DNA of 64,000 nt from assembly GCF_028640845.1 (NCBI RefSeq), contig NC_080542.1, forward strand, positions 63,315,064-63,379,063, in the 5' to 3' direction. The notes beneath the pieces were generated by a model, which was not told where the DNA came from, did no database searches, and was given only the letters and a program-made list of their open reading frames with translations. This document shows, piece by piece, positions 42,600 to 53,455 of this stretch. A program made the translations under genes and the position numbers. The first letter of the stretch is position 1. Every line of letters starts with the position of its first letter. The DNA comes from Ahaetulla prasina. Taxonomy: Eukaryota; Chordata; Lepidosauria; Squamata; Colubridae.

Positions 42600-43205
42600 A
42601 GCAGTAACTACCAGAGGGATCTTGGAGTCCTAGTGGGCAACCACTTAAAGGTGAGGCACCCGCGTGTGGCAGCAGCCAAAAAAGGTAATTCTAGGCTGCA
42701 CTAACAGAGATAGAATCAAGATCACGTGAAGTATTAGTACCGATTTATAAAGCTTTAGTAAGAGCACACTTAGGATATTGTGTCCAGTTTGGTCACTGTA
42801 TTATAGAAAACATATAGAGACTCTGGAAAGAATGCAGAAAAGAGCAACTAAGATGATTGAGGGCTTGGAGACTAAAACATATGAAGAACTGTTGCAAGAA
42901 TTGGGTTTGTCTAGTCCAGTGAAAAGAAGCTCCCACAAAGAATGGGGGTCAGGCTATTTTCCAAGACAGGAAATAATGAATAGAAACTAATCAAGGAGAG
43001 AAGCAACCTAGAACTAAGGAGAAATTTTCAAACAGAAAAATTAACCACTGGAAGAGCTTGCCTTCAGACGTTGTGGGTGCTTCATCACTGGAGGCTTTAA
43101 GAAGAGACTGGATAGCCATTTGTCTGAAATGGTGTAGTTCTCTGCCTGAGCAAGGGGTTGGCTTAAAAGACTCCAATGTCTCTTCCATCTCTCTTATTCT
43201 CTTTT
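42600..43205 (+). mobile_element. CR1 LINE ORF2 end and 3' UTR
   Basis: Encodes ERMQKRATKMIEGLETKTYE and LLQELGLSSPVKR, then a decayed continuation with GAAATTTTC and ACTGGAAGAGCTTGCC matching the CR1 copies at 57975-59640 and 59760-61725. An internal deletion after 42940 removes part of the ORF. Inactive. Confidence 0.85.
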
Positions 43206-43880
43206 CTGAAAGGTCACTTGGATCAATGCCATTAGAGCTAGTTTGGCTTTTGAGAACCACATGGACACTGTCAAATAATTTTCTTCACAGAACTAACTAA
43301 GTATTTTTGTTAGTGTCCTTTTCAGCATGTAACATATTTTTCAGCCCACCCACCCCAGTCTATCTTATAGCATAAAAAGCTGAAAAACTGTTTTGAATTG
43401 TGAAGATAATGTTCTAAAATTATGTCTGTCCCTTTAAAATCTGAATTCTCTCTATGGTGAATGCAGACTCTGGCTATGCCTACATCCACTATTCATTCTG
43501 GGATGTATTATTTTAGCATACATTTTGTGATTTGTGTGTTTTGACTGCAAAAAATGTTTTTATTGTCTACATTTATTCTTCCTTTTTTGATGTGTAAGTT
43601 TTTCCTATTTGCCTTATCCTTGCTCAAAGACCCATTCCTATAGATGCTATAAAATTTGCTGTCCATTGATTGAAGATCAGAAAGAGGAAGAAGAGCAGGA
43701 CAGCAATAATGGGAGAATACAATATAATGTAATGTATTTCCATATAAAGTCTCTCTCCCTTCCCCTTTTCAAGATTTTTACAAATTTTCATTCACTTCAA
43801 ATTCAGTCCTCTGAGTTTGCTTCAAGATTTCACTAAGTATTTTTATGTATGTAGAGTACAAACAATAAAACATTGAGACT
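43206..43880. other. Intergenic, nothing recognised
   Basis: No gene or repeat recognised. Short ORFs only. Confidence 0.5.
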
Positions 43881-43888
43881 GTCTTACC

Positions 43889-44553
43889 CAGTGGTGAAAT
43901 CTGAACCGTTCGCTGGCTGTGCATGCACCGTACACACCAAAAGGAGGCTTGGGAAGGTAAATAGAACAGCTGGCGGGGAGGGAATCAGATGTGGCGCACG
44001 AGCTTGGGAACCTTTTTAAAAACTTTTTTAAAGCATTTTTTACTACCGGTTCTCTAAAAAAGTTCCGATGATACAGCTGTGGCGCATGATTGTCAGAAAC
44101 TCTTTTTTTTTACTTTTTTAAAGCATTTTTAACTACCTGTTCTGGAGAACCGGTAGTAAACAAATGCTTTAAAAAAATTTTTAAAGGTTCCCAAACTCGT
44201 GCGCCACAGCTGTGATTGTCAGAACCCTTTTTTTTACCCTTTAAAGCATTTTTACTACCGGTTCCGGAGAACCAGTAGTAAAAAAAAATGCTTAAAATTA
44301 AAAAAAAAGTTCCGAAGATCAGCTGAACAATGCGTGATCATCAGAACTTTTTTTTTTATTTTACTTTTTAAGCATTTTTTTTACTACCGGTTCTCTGGAA
44401 GTAAAAAGAAAACAAAAGTTCCAATGATCACATGTCATTCAGCTGATCTTCGGAATTTTTTTTTACTTTTTTTACTACCGGTTCAGCGAACCAGTAGTAT
44501 TTTTCCCTACCGGTACGGGAGAACTGGCCTGAAACAATATTATTTCATCCATC
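43889..44553. mobile_element. hAT-type element with multiple internal palindromes (665 bp)
   Basis: Starts CAGTGGTGAAATC and ends ATTTCATCCATC. An 8-bp flank with one mismatch (GTCTTACC, GTTTTACC) surrounds it. Inside, TACTACCGGTTCTC and its complement GAACCGGTAGTA alternate at least three times, separated by AAAGCATTTTT and AAATGCTTT. GTGCGCCACAGCTGTG and its mirror also occur. No ORF with a recognisable domain. Confidence 0.72.
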
Positions 44554-44719
44554 GTTTTACCCTCGCATTTGGGGGACTAAAAATTGATTTCTTTGAATTG
44601 TGAATTGTTTCTATAATTCTATAATTCTTTTCAGTCCACATTCTTTTTGTTAAAAAAAATCTATCAGAACTTCTCTGTCTCCAATTATCCAGTACACAAA
44701 TTAATTTGTAACCTATGAA

Positions 44720-46034
44720 CAGTGGTGGGGTTCAGCCAGTTCAGTTGTTAAAATTTTGGCTGGCCCGCCCACCCACCCCACCCTGCCCAATCACTCCTCA
44801 TCTCATCCACTCGGCTGCCATAGATGCTGCTTCTCTCTGTCTGGCTCCCTGGCTTGCCTCTATCACACAGTCTCTGAGGGCCAGCATCCCATGCAGCGCT
44901 TTCCGCATGGCCCAGTTGAGCTGCCCTGATCTGACTGTCAGCCTGGGTGAATGACTGCAAGCAGCAAGGCTCAAATCCTGGCCTAGCTGCCTCCCATGTC
45001 ACCCACCCAGCTTGCTTGCCTCCCCCGTGGTCCCCGCAGTCCAGCGCGCTTACCTGCTACCACTGCCTCATTGCCTGCCTGATGGCAAGCAATGGATGCT
45101 GCAGAGACAAATTTTCTACATACCATTCCGAGCCCCTTCTTTCTGCCCTCCGCCCTTTGGGCTGACAAAATAAAAGCCCATCTAAAGATCATGAAGAATT
45201 AGAGCCACGGGGAGGAAAGGTACACTGAGGCCACCAGTGGGCTTGTTAAGGCATGCAATATGCTGTTGCTAAGCTCCAGGGTTCCTTGCATAAGCACTGG
45301 AAGTAAGGGAGTCCAATTGTGAGGGTAGACTTTTCCAGTCTGGAAGGCAGTGGCAGCACGTACAGCTGCCTTTTCTCTTGCCACGCAATTTCTGAGGCAG
45401 TTCCCTAAAGATAATGGTGCTATGGAGACAAGGGGGAGGTGGTGCAGGCAGATAGTGAATGCCAAAGCCTAAGTGTGCAGGAGTGAAGCGCAACTTGCCC
45501 TTGCGCTGCCCATTTCGGGGACCCTTCACCACAGTACACTTGCGCCAGCTGGTGATGCCCAAGGCATGGTCCAGGCCCATTGGCAACAGCAGACTGGTGG
45601 ATGGAGAGTGGGCTGCCTGTTCGCCTATCCACCAGCCAGGCTGGCCTGAAAGTGCATTCCCCGTTGTGAGCAGCAGGATCCGCGGCAGAGGGGAGGGAGA
45701 ATGGGCAGGCTTACCCAGAGGTATACCCTTCGCCCAGCAGCTGGGAAGGAGAGGGAGAAGGGGGCAGAGGAAGCTGCTAGCGTTGTCTGTGGAGAAAGCA
45801 CACAGAAATGCCGCCTCCTTCTCCCTCTCTCTCCCAGCTGCTGGGCGGTCCCGTGTGAAGAAGGGAATGGCAACTTTAGCAAAGAAATAAAAATGGATTT
45901 TACTGCTTCCCCTTGGCTAATGCTCAGCGAGGGAGAAGTTGCTCTGCCACGAACAGGCAGAGACGGGCGGTGAGGGGCATGCCTGGGTGACACTCCTGTG
46001 CCGATAAAACCTTCCCTTTCCCTGTGGAAAGATT

Positions 46035-46073
<39 letters not shown>

Positions 46074-46297
46074 GGATCTTTCTTTCCTCCTGCCCCACCC
46101 CCACTGGAGACCCTTGGATTTCCTCTCCAATCCTGCCAATCCCATACAGGCACCACCCACGCAAATGACGTAGAGTTGGCCATACTCAGTCACATGACAC
46201 CTACCCAAGCCCACCCAGTAGCCATGCCCACCAAGTCACATTACCACCTAGCCATGTCCACAGAACCTGTTGTTAAATTATTTGAATCCCGCCACTG
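44720..46297. mobile_element. Long non-autonomous hAT-type element with GC-rich interior (1578 bp)
   Basis: Ends CAGTGGTGGGGTTCAGCC and TTGAATCCCGCCACTG, with a perfect 8-bp duplication CCTATGAA at 44712-44719 and 46298-46305. The interior is GC-rich and unrelated to the other family members. It carries a GCAG..GGGAGAGAGA-type inverted stretch (45720-45850) and a (CA)n tract. Long ORFs on both strands are overlapping and domainless. No transposase. Confidence 0.9.
46034..46070. repeat. (CA)n microsatellite
   Basis: About 18 CA units inside the hAT-type element. Minus-strand ORFs through it consist of poly-CV and are artefacts. Confidence 0.97.
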
Positions 46298-46305
46298 CCT
46301 ATGAA

Positions 46306-46690
46306 TATATGGGAGAGAAAAGGTCTACTTAATGAAACTAAGTTTTGCTTACTGAACATTCTCATGGTGTTTACTTGATGCAGAACTTCTTGTTCTTTGT
46401 TGGCTGTATATCTCAGGAAAGCTGATTTTGAATTCCAGGAATTAGGAGGGATAATTGAAATGTGGGATGTTGAAGAAATTTGTACATCAGTCACAACTAT
46501 TGGTACATTGTTTTTCAATTATGCCTTTCTTTTACTTGACAAGTTTGTAATCAGATGGAGCCATTGACTGTTGTACTCTAAACAGTTTAAACTTTACAAG
46601 AAAATTTCAAAACCTTTGAAGGTTTTTTTGGTGTTTTACTTTGTAGTTAAAAAGGTCCATTTTACACGGGCTGCATTTTCTTTTTTAATC
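46306..46690. other. Intergenic, nothing recognised
   Basis: No feature identified. It may be flanking retroelement sequence of the pol remnant downstream. Confidence 0.4.
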
Positions 46691-46699
46691 TGCTGGGCA

Positions 46700-47580
46700 G
46701 TACTGTTGCCACCTTCCCTGAGAGACTGAGCAGTTAATTTACTGTCTTAATTTATGTTTTTGTAATACCAGAGATAAAACTGCTAAAATCTACAGTGACT
46801 CTAAGTATGTTTTGCCAGGCTATAGATGACTTTATGGAAGCTGAGAAGATTCTTCAGCTCAGGCTCACAAGGACCTGGTCATTTTACGTTTGGATGCATT
46901 TCTCCTTTTATTACTAAAGGCAATCACTTTGCTGATCAGGCTGCTAAATAAGCTGCTCAATTACCTTATATCTTTGTACCTGTGATTCAGGTTCCCTCTG
47001 CTATTGCTTATGAGAAGTCTCTTATATTTATTAGTGCTGAAACTGCAACTTGCAATGTCACAACGATGTTTCTTGGTATGGTTTCTTCTAGATGGCTCCT
47101 AATGGTTAGGAACTCATCCAATTGCCTCATGTGCTTTTCTTTGTATTTTGCTTCAGCAGCTACATGTGAAAGGATGTTACAGTATCCAAATTATTATAGA
47201 CTGGCTTTATTCATGGAGCCAATGTGAACATTTCCAGGAATTTCTTCTAGGCCAAGAATTCATAAATGGGGGGGCCTCTCTGCCATTTCATTGCATCCAT
47301 TGTTGAAGGGAATGAACGAACTGACAAATGCTTTCTATCCTTACAGAAGCAGCATACAGGGCTCTGGACGGCAATGGGGACTACAGTTCCTCTAAGTGAC
47401 CAGAGGCATTCATTTCAGTCAAGAAAATTTTTGTTACTTAAAAATTTCATTCCAAGATGCTCAGTCCAACCTGGGACTTAGCTTACTACCGAAATTTTTG
47501 CTTACTACCAAAATTCACTGTCCTTGTGAAAGGGAAAAATTCCTGGATTTCTCACAGGTAGACTTGGAACTTGCCTGATA
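46700..47580 (+). mobile_element. Degenerate retroviral-type pol remnant (RNase H and beyond)
   Basis: Near 46776-46810 the frame gives KTAKIYSDSKYVL, with the TDSKY-type RNase H motif. GNHFADQAAK (46919-46948) matches the end of retroviral RNase H. Between and after these the frame is broken by stops and shifts, so it is not functional. Downstream sequence to about 47580 may be early integrase. Class cannot be settled from this remnant. Confidence 0.5.
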
Positions 47581-47591
47581 AAGTTTTAAAA

Positions 47592-48310
47592 AATCTTTAT
47601 GAACTTATTATTTTTAAGCAATCATGACTTTGGACTTTTGCTTCTTTTATAGTCTTTTTATAATAGGCTGAGAGAATAAAATTCTTATTCACCCCAAGTG
47701 GTATGTGATTGAAAGTGCTGGCTTGAAAAATTTCATCGTTGGATTTCCTATTTGAAGGACTCCTACTTTATGGAGAAGGGATATCCTCTTTTTTCAGTTC
47801 TGTAAGTATTGATTGGTAGGTAAATTACATTATTATATTTGATTTCACTATTATGCAGGGACATTTTAATATCCCAATTAAATAATATCCCAATAATTAT
47901 TACAGGATATCAATTGCTCAAATATACAAATAGTATTAATAATTAAGTAGTAAATAATTAATTATGAAGGAGTTTGGGGTATTAAAACATAAATCTGCAC
48001 AGGGCAAATAGCCAAACATAATGGCTCCTACATTTTTTTATTTTTTTATTTATTTGTCAAACATGTACAATATAGCAGATATGAATATGAACATGGACAT
48101 GAATGAAGGTAATGAATACAAATAAATGGGGACGGTAGAACAGGGACAGTAGGCACACTGGTGCACTTATGTACGCCCCCTTTACGGACCTCCTAGGAAT
48201 GGGGTGAAGTCCAATTTTAAAGGATATTGTCTGAGCCTTGACATATAACACTGAAACTATTAGAATACTTGATGAATTATGGATGGACTTCCTGCTTTCA
48301 TGGCTTTAAA
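47592..48310. repeat. 718-bp tandem duplication, unit 1
   Basis: Nearly identical to 48311-49029 (offset 718). I saw only three differences: one T in a T run and two transitions (TATG/TACG near 48078, CACACTGG/CACGCTGG near 48158). The unit begins and ends at TTTAAAAATCT, so microhomology may have mediated it. It contains a minus-strand LINE 3' end. Confidence 0.97.
48030..48250 (-). mobile_element. CR1-group LINE 3' end, minus strand (unit 1)
   Basis: TTTATTTGTCAAACATGTAC, GGGACAGTAGGCACACTGG and CCTCCTAGGAATGGGGTG are the reverse complement of the end of the LINE at 39925-40590. 5'-truncated within the ORF end. Confidence 0.8.
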
Positions 48311-49029
48311 AATCTTTATGAACTTATTATTTTAAGCAATCATGACTTTGGACTTTTGCTTCTTTTATAGTCTTTTTATAATAGGCTGAGAGAATAAAAT
48401 TCTTATTCACCCCAAGTGGTATGTGATTGAAAGTGCTGGCTTGAAAAATTTCATCGTTGGATTTCCTATTTGAAGGACTCCTACTTTATGGAGAAGGGAT
48501 ATCCTCTTTTTTCAGTTCTGTAAGTATTGATTGGTAGGTAAATTACATTATTATATTTGATTTCACTATTATGCAGGGACATTTTAATATCCCAATTAAA
48601 TAATATCCCAATAATTATTACAGGATATCAATTGCTCAAATATACAAATAGTATTAATAATTAAGTAGTAAATAATTAATTATGAAGGAGTTTGGGGTAT
48701 TAAAACATAAATCTGCACAGGGCAAATAGCCAAACATAATGGCTCCTACATTTTTTTATTTTTTTATTTATTTGTCAAACATGTACAATATAGCAGATAC
48801 GAATATGAACATGGACATGAATGAAGGTAATGAATACAAATAAATGGGGACGGTAGAACAGGGACAGTAGGCACGCTGGTGCACTTATGTACGCCCCCTT
48901 TACGGACCTCCTAGGAATGGGGTGAAGTCCAATTTTAAAGGATATTGTCTGAGCCTTGACATATAACACTGAAACTATTAGAATACTTGATGAATTATGG
49001 ATGGACTTCCTGCTTTCATGGCTTTAAAA
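48311..49029. repeat. 718-bp tandem duplication, unit 2
   Basis: Second copy of the unit described at 47592. It diverges abruptly after TTTAAAAATCT at 49023-49033. Confidence 0.97.
48748..48968 (-). mobile_element. CR1-group LINE 3' end, minus strand (unit 2)
   Basis: Copy of the fragment at 48030-48250, duplicated along with its flanks and not independently inserted. Confidence 0.8.
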
Positions 49030-50043
49030 ATCTATCAAAGTCCTAGCAAGAAATTTATACCATTTCTTGCCTAAGGCCAGGAAGAATTCACTTGCTCTCA
49101 CCACAAGAGATTAAATAGTCATTTAGACATATAGAACATGCAATGAAGTTGCTCCCGTCATACAGTTACACAGGATAAACTATAAAAAACAAAGATATTA
49201 CTGAAGGAGTATATGAATCAATATTGGCTATTTGCTTTTATTATGAATTGCTTATGCTACTATATAATTGTTACTGATTAAACTAATATTTGTTGTTTGC
49301 TTCTAATATGATATACTGATAGAAATCATTTATTAGGAATTAAGCTTTGTTATTGGCTTCTGCTTATATTATTGTGTACTGTTAGAAATTAGTTGTTATG
49401 AACTGATTCTAACTTAGTAACTTGAAATCTTAATGGTGGTTGGCATTAGTGCAAAGTTTGTTATCTCACTGCTGTGTCTCGCTTCTATTTTTGGCTTCAA
49501 AGCTAGGCATATCTTTGAAAATATAGAAGAAAATCTTACCCAAGAATATCAGGCTCCATAAGTAAAGGAACCGGAGTAGGGAGTTTTCCTGCCTCATAAA
49601 TCCTGAAAACATTCTGCCAAATAAACTTATCCAAGGGGGAGCTGTCCCTACACAAGGCTATAGGAATGCTCCATAGATAAGGTAGACAGAGACAGGGGCC
49701 AAAACAAAGAACGCTTTAAATATCACATTGGTAACGAACCTTTGTCTCTGCCTGGGTAAACTTTGTTTCCAACTGGGTAAAATGTATATAATACTCTGAG
49801 CCGTTCTCGCAGGGGGGTGGCTATTCCTTACATGCATTTTGTTTGTATGTTTTTGATATAGTTATGCTATGGCCATAAATAAAAACTGATTTTTTTTGCA
49901 AGCTTTGTCTTCAGTCTTACTCCTTTTGGCATCTCAGTGTCTCGCAACCTTACATTACCAATGAAGGCAAATATACATGTCCCAGGATAATGTTGCAGGA
50001 TCCAATCTGGATTAGTCACCGGGATCAGAAATTTAGTCTTCCG
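49030..50043. other. Intergenic, possible LTR remnant
   Basis: A stretch at about 49780-49960 has a TATA-like GTATATAATACTCTGAG, then ATAAATAAAAACTG and CTCGCAACCTTACA, an order reminiscent of an LTR promoter, polyadenylation signal and CA end. The other boundary was not found, so this is only suggestive. The remainder is unassigned. Confidence 0.3.
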
Positions 50044-50046
50044 AGT

Positions 50047-50132
50047 TTTCATACTTGGGCTGGAGCCAACCCTCAGGGGATCTTCTCTTTACTGGCATGT
50101 GCAAAGAAGTTCCCTGAGGATTGGCTCCAGCA
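50047..50132. repeat. Imperfect hairpin-forming inverted repeat
   Basis: CTGGAGCCAACCCTCAGGGG and, after an ACTGGCATGTGC loop region, CCCTGAGGATTGGCTCCAG form arms of about 28 bp with two small bulges. Not associated with a recognised terminator or gene. Confidence 0.75.
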
Positions 50133-50343
50133 CAAATCTGAAAGCTCGAAAGATTAAACCTCTGATTACGGTGACTGACCCAGACTGGACCTTGCATCAA
50201 AGACATCATTTGACTACACTTATTGTAAATCTCTAACTTTTGAAGGCTTTCTTAATGATACCTCACAGAGCAATAAGCTGCTTCAGAATGAAATCCCTTT
50301 CTCTGAAAGATATAGTATTGCAAACTGGCTGGCCTTGTATCAG

Positions 50344-50408
50344 TTATTAGAAGAGCATAGGGAATTTGTATGGTATTATTCAAAGCTGTCTGCATGTTTC
50401 ATGAAAGT
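50344..50408. repeat. 65-bp flanking duplication, left copy
   Basis: Identical over 65 bp to 52295-52359 and immediately borders the LINE. It behaves as a target-site duplication but is several times longer than usual for a LINE. Confidence 0.93.
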
Positions 50409-51377
50409 AGATCAACAGATAGATCAACAGATGATGCTGTTAATATGGCTCTGCACTACATCCTACAACATCTTGAGTCTCCAAAGACCTATGCAAGGGT
50501 CCTCTTTGTAGACTTTAGTTCAGCATTCAATACCATCATTCCAGACACTCTTCTAACTAAGCTAAACCTGCTACAAGTACCGGAACAGACTTGTAAGTGG
50601 ATCACAAGCTTCCTAACAAACAGGAAGCAGCAGGTGAAGCTAAGCAAGATCACATCAAATACCTGTACAATTAGCACAGGGGCCCCCCAAGGCTGTGTGC
50701 TCTCCCCACTTCTCTCTGTATATCAATGACTGCATCTCCAACGATCCATCTGTTAAGCTACTGAAGTTCGCAGATGACACAACAGTGATTGGTCTCATTC
50801 GAGACAATGACGAATCCACATATAGATGAGAGGTCGAATGACTAGCCTTGTGGTGCAACCAAAACAATCTGGAACTGAACACACTCAAAACCGTAGAAAT
50901 GGTGGTAGATTTTAGGAGAAACCCTTCCATAATTCCACCTCTCACAATACTAGACAACACAGTATTAACAGTAGAAACCTTTAAATTTCTAGGTTCTATC
51001 GTATCGCAAGATCTAAAATGGACAGCTAACATTAAAAACATCAAAAAAGGACAACAAAGAATGTTCTTTCTGTGCCAACTCAGGAAGCTCAAACTGCCCA
51101 AGGAGCTGCTGATTCAGTTCTACAGAGGAATTATTGAGTCTGTCATTTGCACCTCTATAACTGTCTGGTTCGATTCTGCAACCCAACAAGAAAGACACAA
51201 ACTTAAGAGGATAATTAGAACTGCAGAAAAAATAATTGCTCCCAACCTGCCTTCCATTGAGGACCTGTATACTGCACGAATCAAGAAGAGGGCCGTGAAA
51301 ATGTTTACAGTTCCCTCACATCCAGGACATAAACTGTTTCAACTCCTACCCTCAAAATGATGCTATAGAGCACTGCA

Positions 51378-51947
51378 TGTCGTGTCCCACTCCTCCGCTG
51401 ACGGCCGGGTCAGGAAATCCGAATCAGGCTTGCCTCTGCAGCTCTGCCCAAAGTCCTAGCAAAGTCCTCAGAGCAGGCAGGAGACCAGTAAGTGACTTCA
51501 GCAAGATAAGTTCGACTTTGCCTGACTCAGAGACTGCCAGAAAGCAGATCCTTTATATAGGCCATGGGTGTGGCTCCATGACTCAGCACTCATTAAGGCC
51601 TGCCCCTCCCTTCCTTCTGTTGCCTCCGCCTATCCAATCTTCTGATGCGAGGGTCACTCCAATCAGCTGTTGGAAGTAAACTTTCCTCAGGCTCACATGC
51701 TGTGGAGGAGGGGGAGGGGTCTAGCTGCTCCGTTTGCCTGGGCATGGAGCCAGGGCTAGGGCCGGGAGATGCTCCCTCCTCTGCAGCCTGCTTGGGCATG
51801 GAGCCAGGGCTGGGACCGGGAGGTGCCCCCTCCTCTGCAGCTTGTCTGGGCATGGAGCCAGGAGCGGGGCCGGGAGGCATACATTCCTCCGTGTTCGGGA
51901 GCAGATAAGCAGACCCCAGCTGCGGTGAGAGCGGACAAGACACAACA
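51378..51947 (-). mobile_element. Solo LTR (570 bp) inserted in the LINE, minus orientation
   Basis: Ends TGTCGTGTCCC and GACACAACA are inverted. A perfect 5-bp duplication CTGCA lies at 51373-51377 and 51948-51952. The LINE paralogue at 2022-2388 shows the uninterrupted site (GAGCACTGCACACCAG). On the minus strand there is a TATA box (GGCCTATATAAAGG, near 51555) and a CTCTGAGTCAGG initiator region. The U3 has a 54-bp tandem repeat encoding in-frame GPSPGSMP-type units and an Arg-rich end (RIRRLDRRRQQKEGRGRP). The style resembles the LTR at 36515. Confidence 0.88.
51741..51890. repeat. 54-bp tandem repeat (about 2.7 units) in LTR U3
   Basis: GGGCATGGAGCCAGG recurs at about 51741, 51795 and 51849, exactly 54 bp apart, so the minus-strand reading frame is kept across units (18 codons each). 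Confidence 0.9.
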
Positions 51948-52294
51948 CTGCACACCAGAACAACTAGACACAAGATTAGTTTTTCCCCGAAGGCCATCTC
52001 TCTGCTAAACAAATAATTCCCTCAACACTGTCAAACTATTTACTAAATCTGCACTACTATTAATCTTCTTATCGTTCCCATCACCAATCTCTTTCCACTT
52101 ATGACTGTATGATTGTAACTTTGTTGCTGGCAATCCTTATGATTTATATTGATGTATTGACCATCATTTGTGTTGTAAATGTTGTACCTTGATGAACGTA
52201 TCTTTTATTTTATGTACACTGAGAGCATATGCACCAAGACAAATTCCTTGTGTGCCCAATCACACTTGGCCAATAAAAAAAATATCTATTCTTT

Positions 52295-52359
52295 TTATTA
52301 GAAGAGCATAGGGAATTTGTATGGTATTATTCAAAGCTGTCTGCATGTTTCATGAAAGT
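52295..52359. repeat. 65-bp flanking duplication, right copy
   Basis: Perfect copy of 50344-50408 directly after the LINE 3' end. Confidence 0.93.
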
Positions 52360-52720
52360 TTAATTACACAACAATAAAAGTTAATTAAAGTATTTGCCAC
52401 CCTAACTAGAAACTGTAAACATTTTCAAGAAACATTTATTACTTGGCATTATTACATTGGTACTCCTTATTATACTTCAATATGGTCTTAATTAATAGAG
52501 TTGTTGTTGTTTTTGTTTATTTGCCTTCCTCACAACCTGCAACAACCTTTTAAAATCTGGTCTAAAATCTTATGTTGTTTAAATGCTAACTGTACACTTG
52601 TTTGCTAACAATAATAAAATATAAATGCTTGAGAACCAAATGGAGGAATTGTCCTCTTTGAATTTTAGGCCTCATAATTAGCATTTTGAAAAGTGATATC
52701 AGCTCCTTAACATGGCTTTC
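52360..52720. other. Intergenic, nothing recognised
   Basis: AT-rich sequence. No gene or repeat recognised. Confidence 0.5.
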
Positions 52721-52724
52721 TAAA

Positions 52725-53455
52725 CAGGGGTGAAATCCTACTGGTTTGGACCAGTTCGGGCAAACCACTAGGGATTATGGGCATCAGTTCATTGAACTGG
52801 TAGTAATTACCACTCCATGGCCCCACCCACGCCCATCTGGTCGCCACTCAACTCTTCCAGCCACTTGATATTCCAGAGAATTCAATGTTAAATGCAGCAG
52901 AGAGAATGATAACTTTTCTCCCTCCATTCAGAACAGAGCTGCTGCAGCCTGTCCCTTTAAGGTAGGCCCCAGGAGGGAGGGGATGAGGAGGGAACCATAA
53001 AGGGAGTGTGAATGGAGGGAGAAAAGTTAGCATTCTCTCTGCCACAGAATTCAATGTTAAATGCAGCAGAAGGAACGCTAAATTTTCTCCCTCCATTCAC
53101 AACAGAGCTGCTGCAGCCTGTCCCTTTTAAGGTAGTCTCTAGGAGGGATGGGGATGGGGGGAGCAGCTAGAATGGAGCCATTTTTGTGAAAGACAGGAAA
53201 ACGGGGAAGGGATTTTCCTGCCTGTCATCCATTCCTCAATTTCAGCACAGACTGAGGGAAGGATGGTAGGCAGGAATATTCCTCTCCCCATTTTCCTGCC
53301 ATTCGCAACAAGGAGTGGCTGGGAAGGGAGGAGCCGGTGAGGAGCCCTTTGATGTGAATGATGTTGAGTGGGCCATGCCACCCAATCACATGACATCCCC
53401 CCCAACAAGCCATGCCCACAGAACCGGTAGGGGAAAATTTTTAATTTCACTCATG
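52725..53455. mobile_element. hAT-type element with internal duplication (731 bp)
   Basis: Starts CAGGGGTGAAATCCTACTGG and ends AATTTCACTCATG, inverted. The putative 8-bp flanks TTTCTAAA and ATTCTAGG match at only five positions. The interior repeats GAATTCAATGTTAAATGCAG and CAGAGCTGCTGCAGCCTGTC twice, about 190 bp apart. It also carries an inverted GGAGGGAGAAAAGTTAGC copy between them. The right subterminal region has AAGCCATGCCCACAGAACCG, as in other family members. Confidence 0.7.

Larger units (their letters stand above)
50409..52294 (+). mobile_element. CR1/L3-type snake LINE (5'-truncated), with solo LTR inside
   Basis: Starts within the RT region: YARVLFVDFSSAFNTIIP, STGAPQGCVLSPLL and, after a frameshift, LKFADDTTVIGL with the catalytic ADD. 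The frame 50848-51360 gives NNLELNTLKTVEMVVDFR, FLGSIVSQDLKW and LPSIEDLYTARIKKRAVKMF. Its 3' UTR (51953-52280) ends CACACTTGGCCAATAAAA followed by ATTCT-like sequence. A solo LTR (51378-51947) interrupts the coding end and 3' UTR junction. A frameshift near 50715 and stops near 50826 inactivate it. Clade naming (CR1/L3 versus Rex-like) is uncertain. Confidence 0.87.

Noticed and set aside
45625..46164. 179-codon minus-strand ORF and several overlapping ORFs
   Set aside because: They run through a (CA)n microsatellite and GC-rich interior of a hAT-type element. They have no recognisable domain, and open frames occur on both strands as expected from composition.
47592..49029. CRISPR-like or satellite array
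   Set aside because: Only two long units in tandem with no short spaced repeats. It is a segmental tandem duplication.
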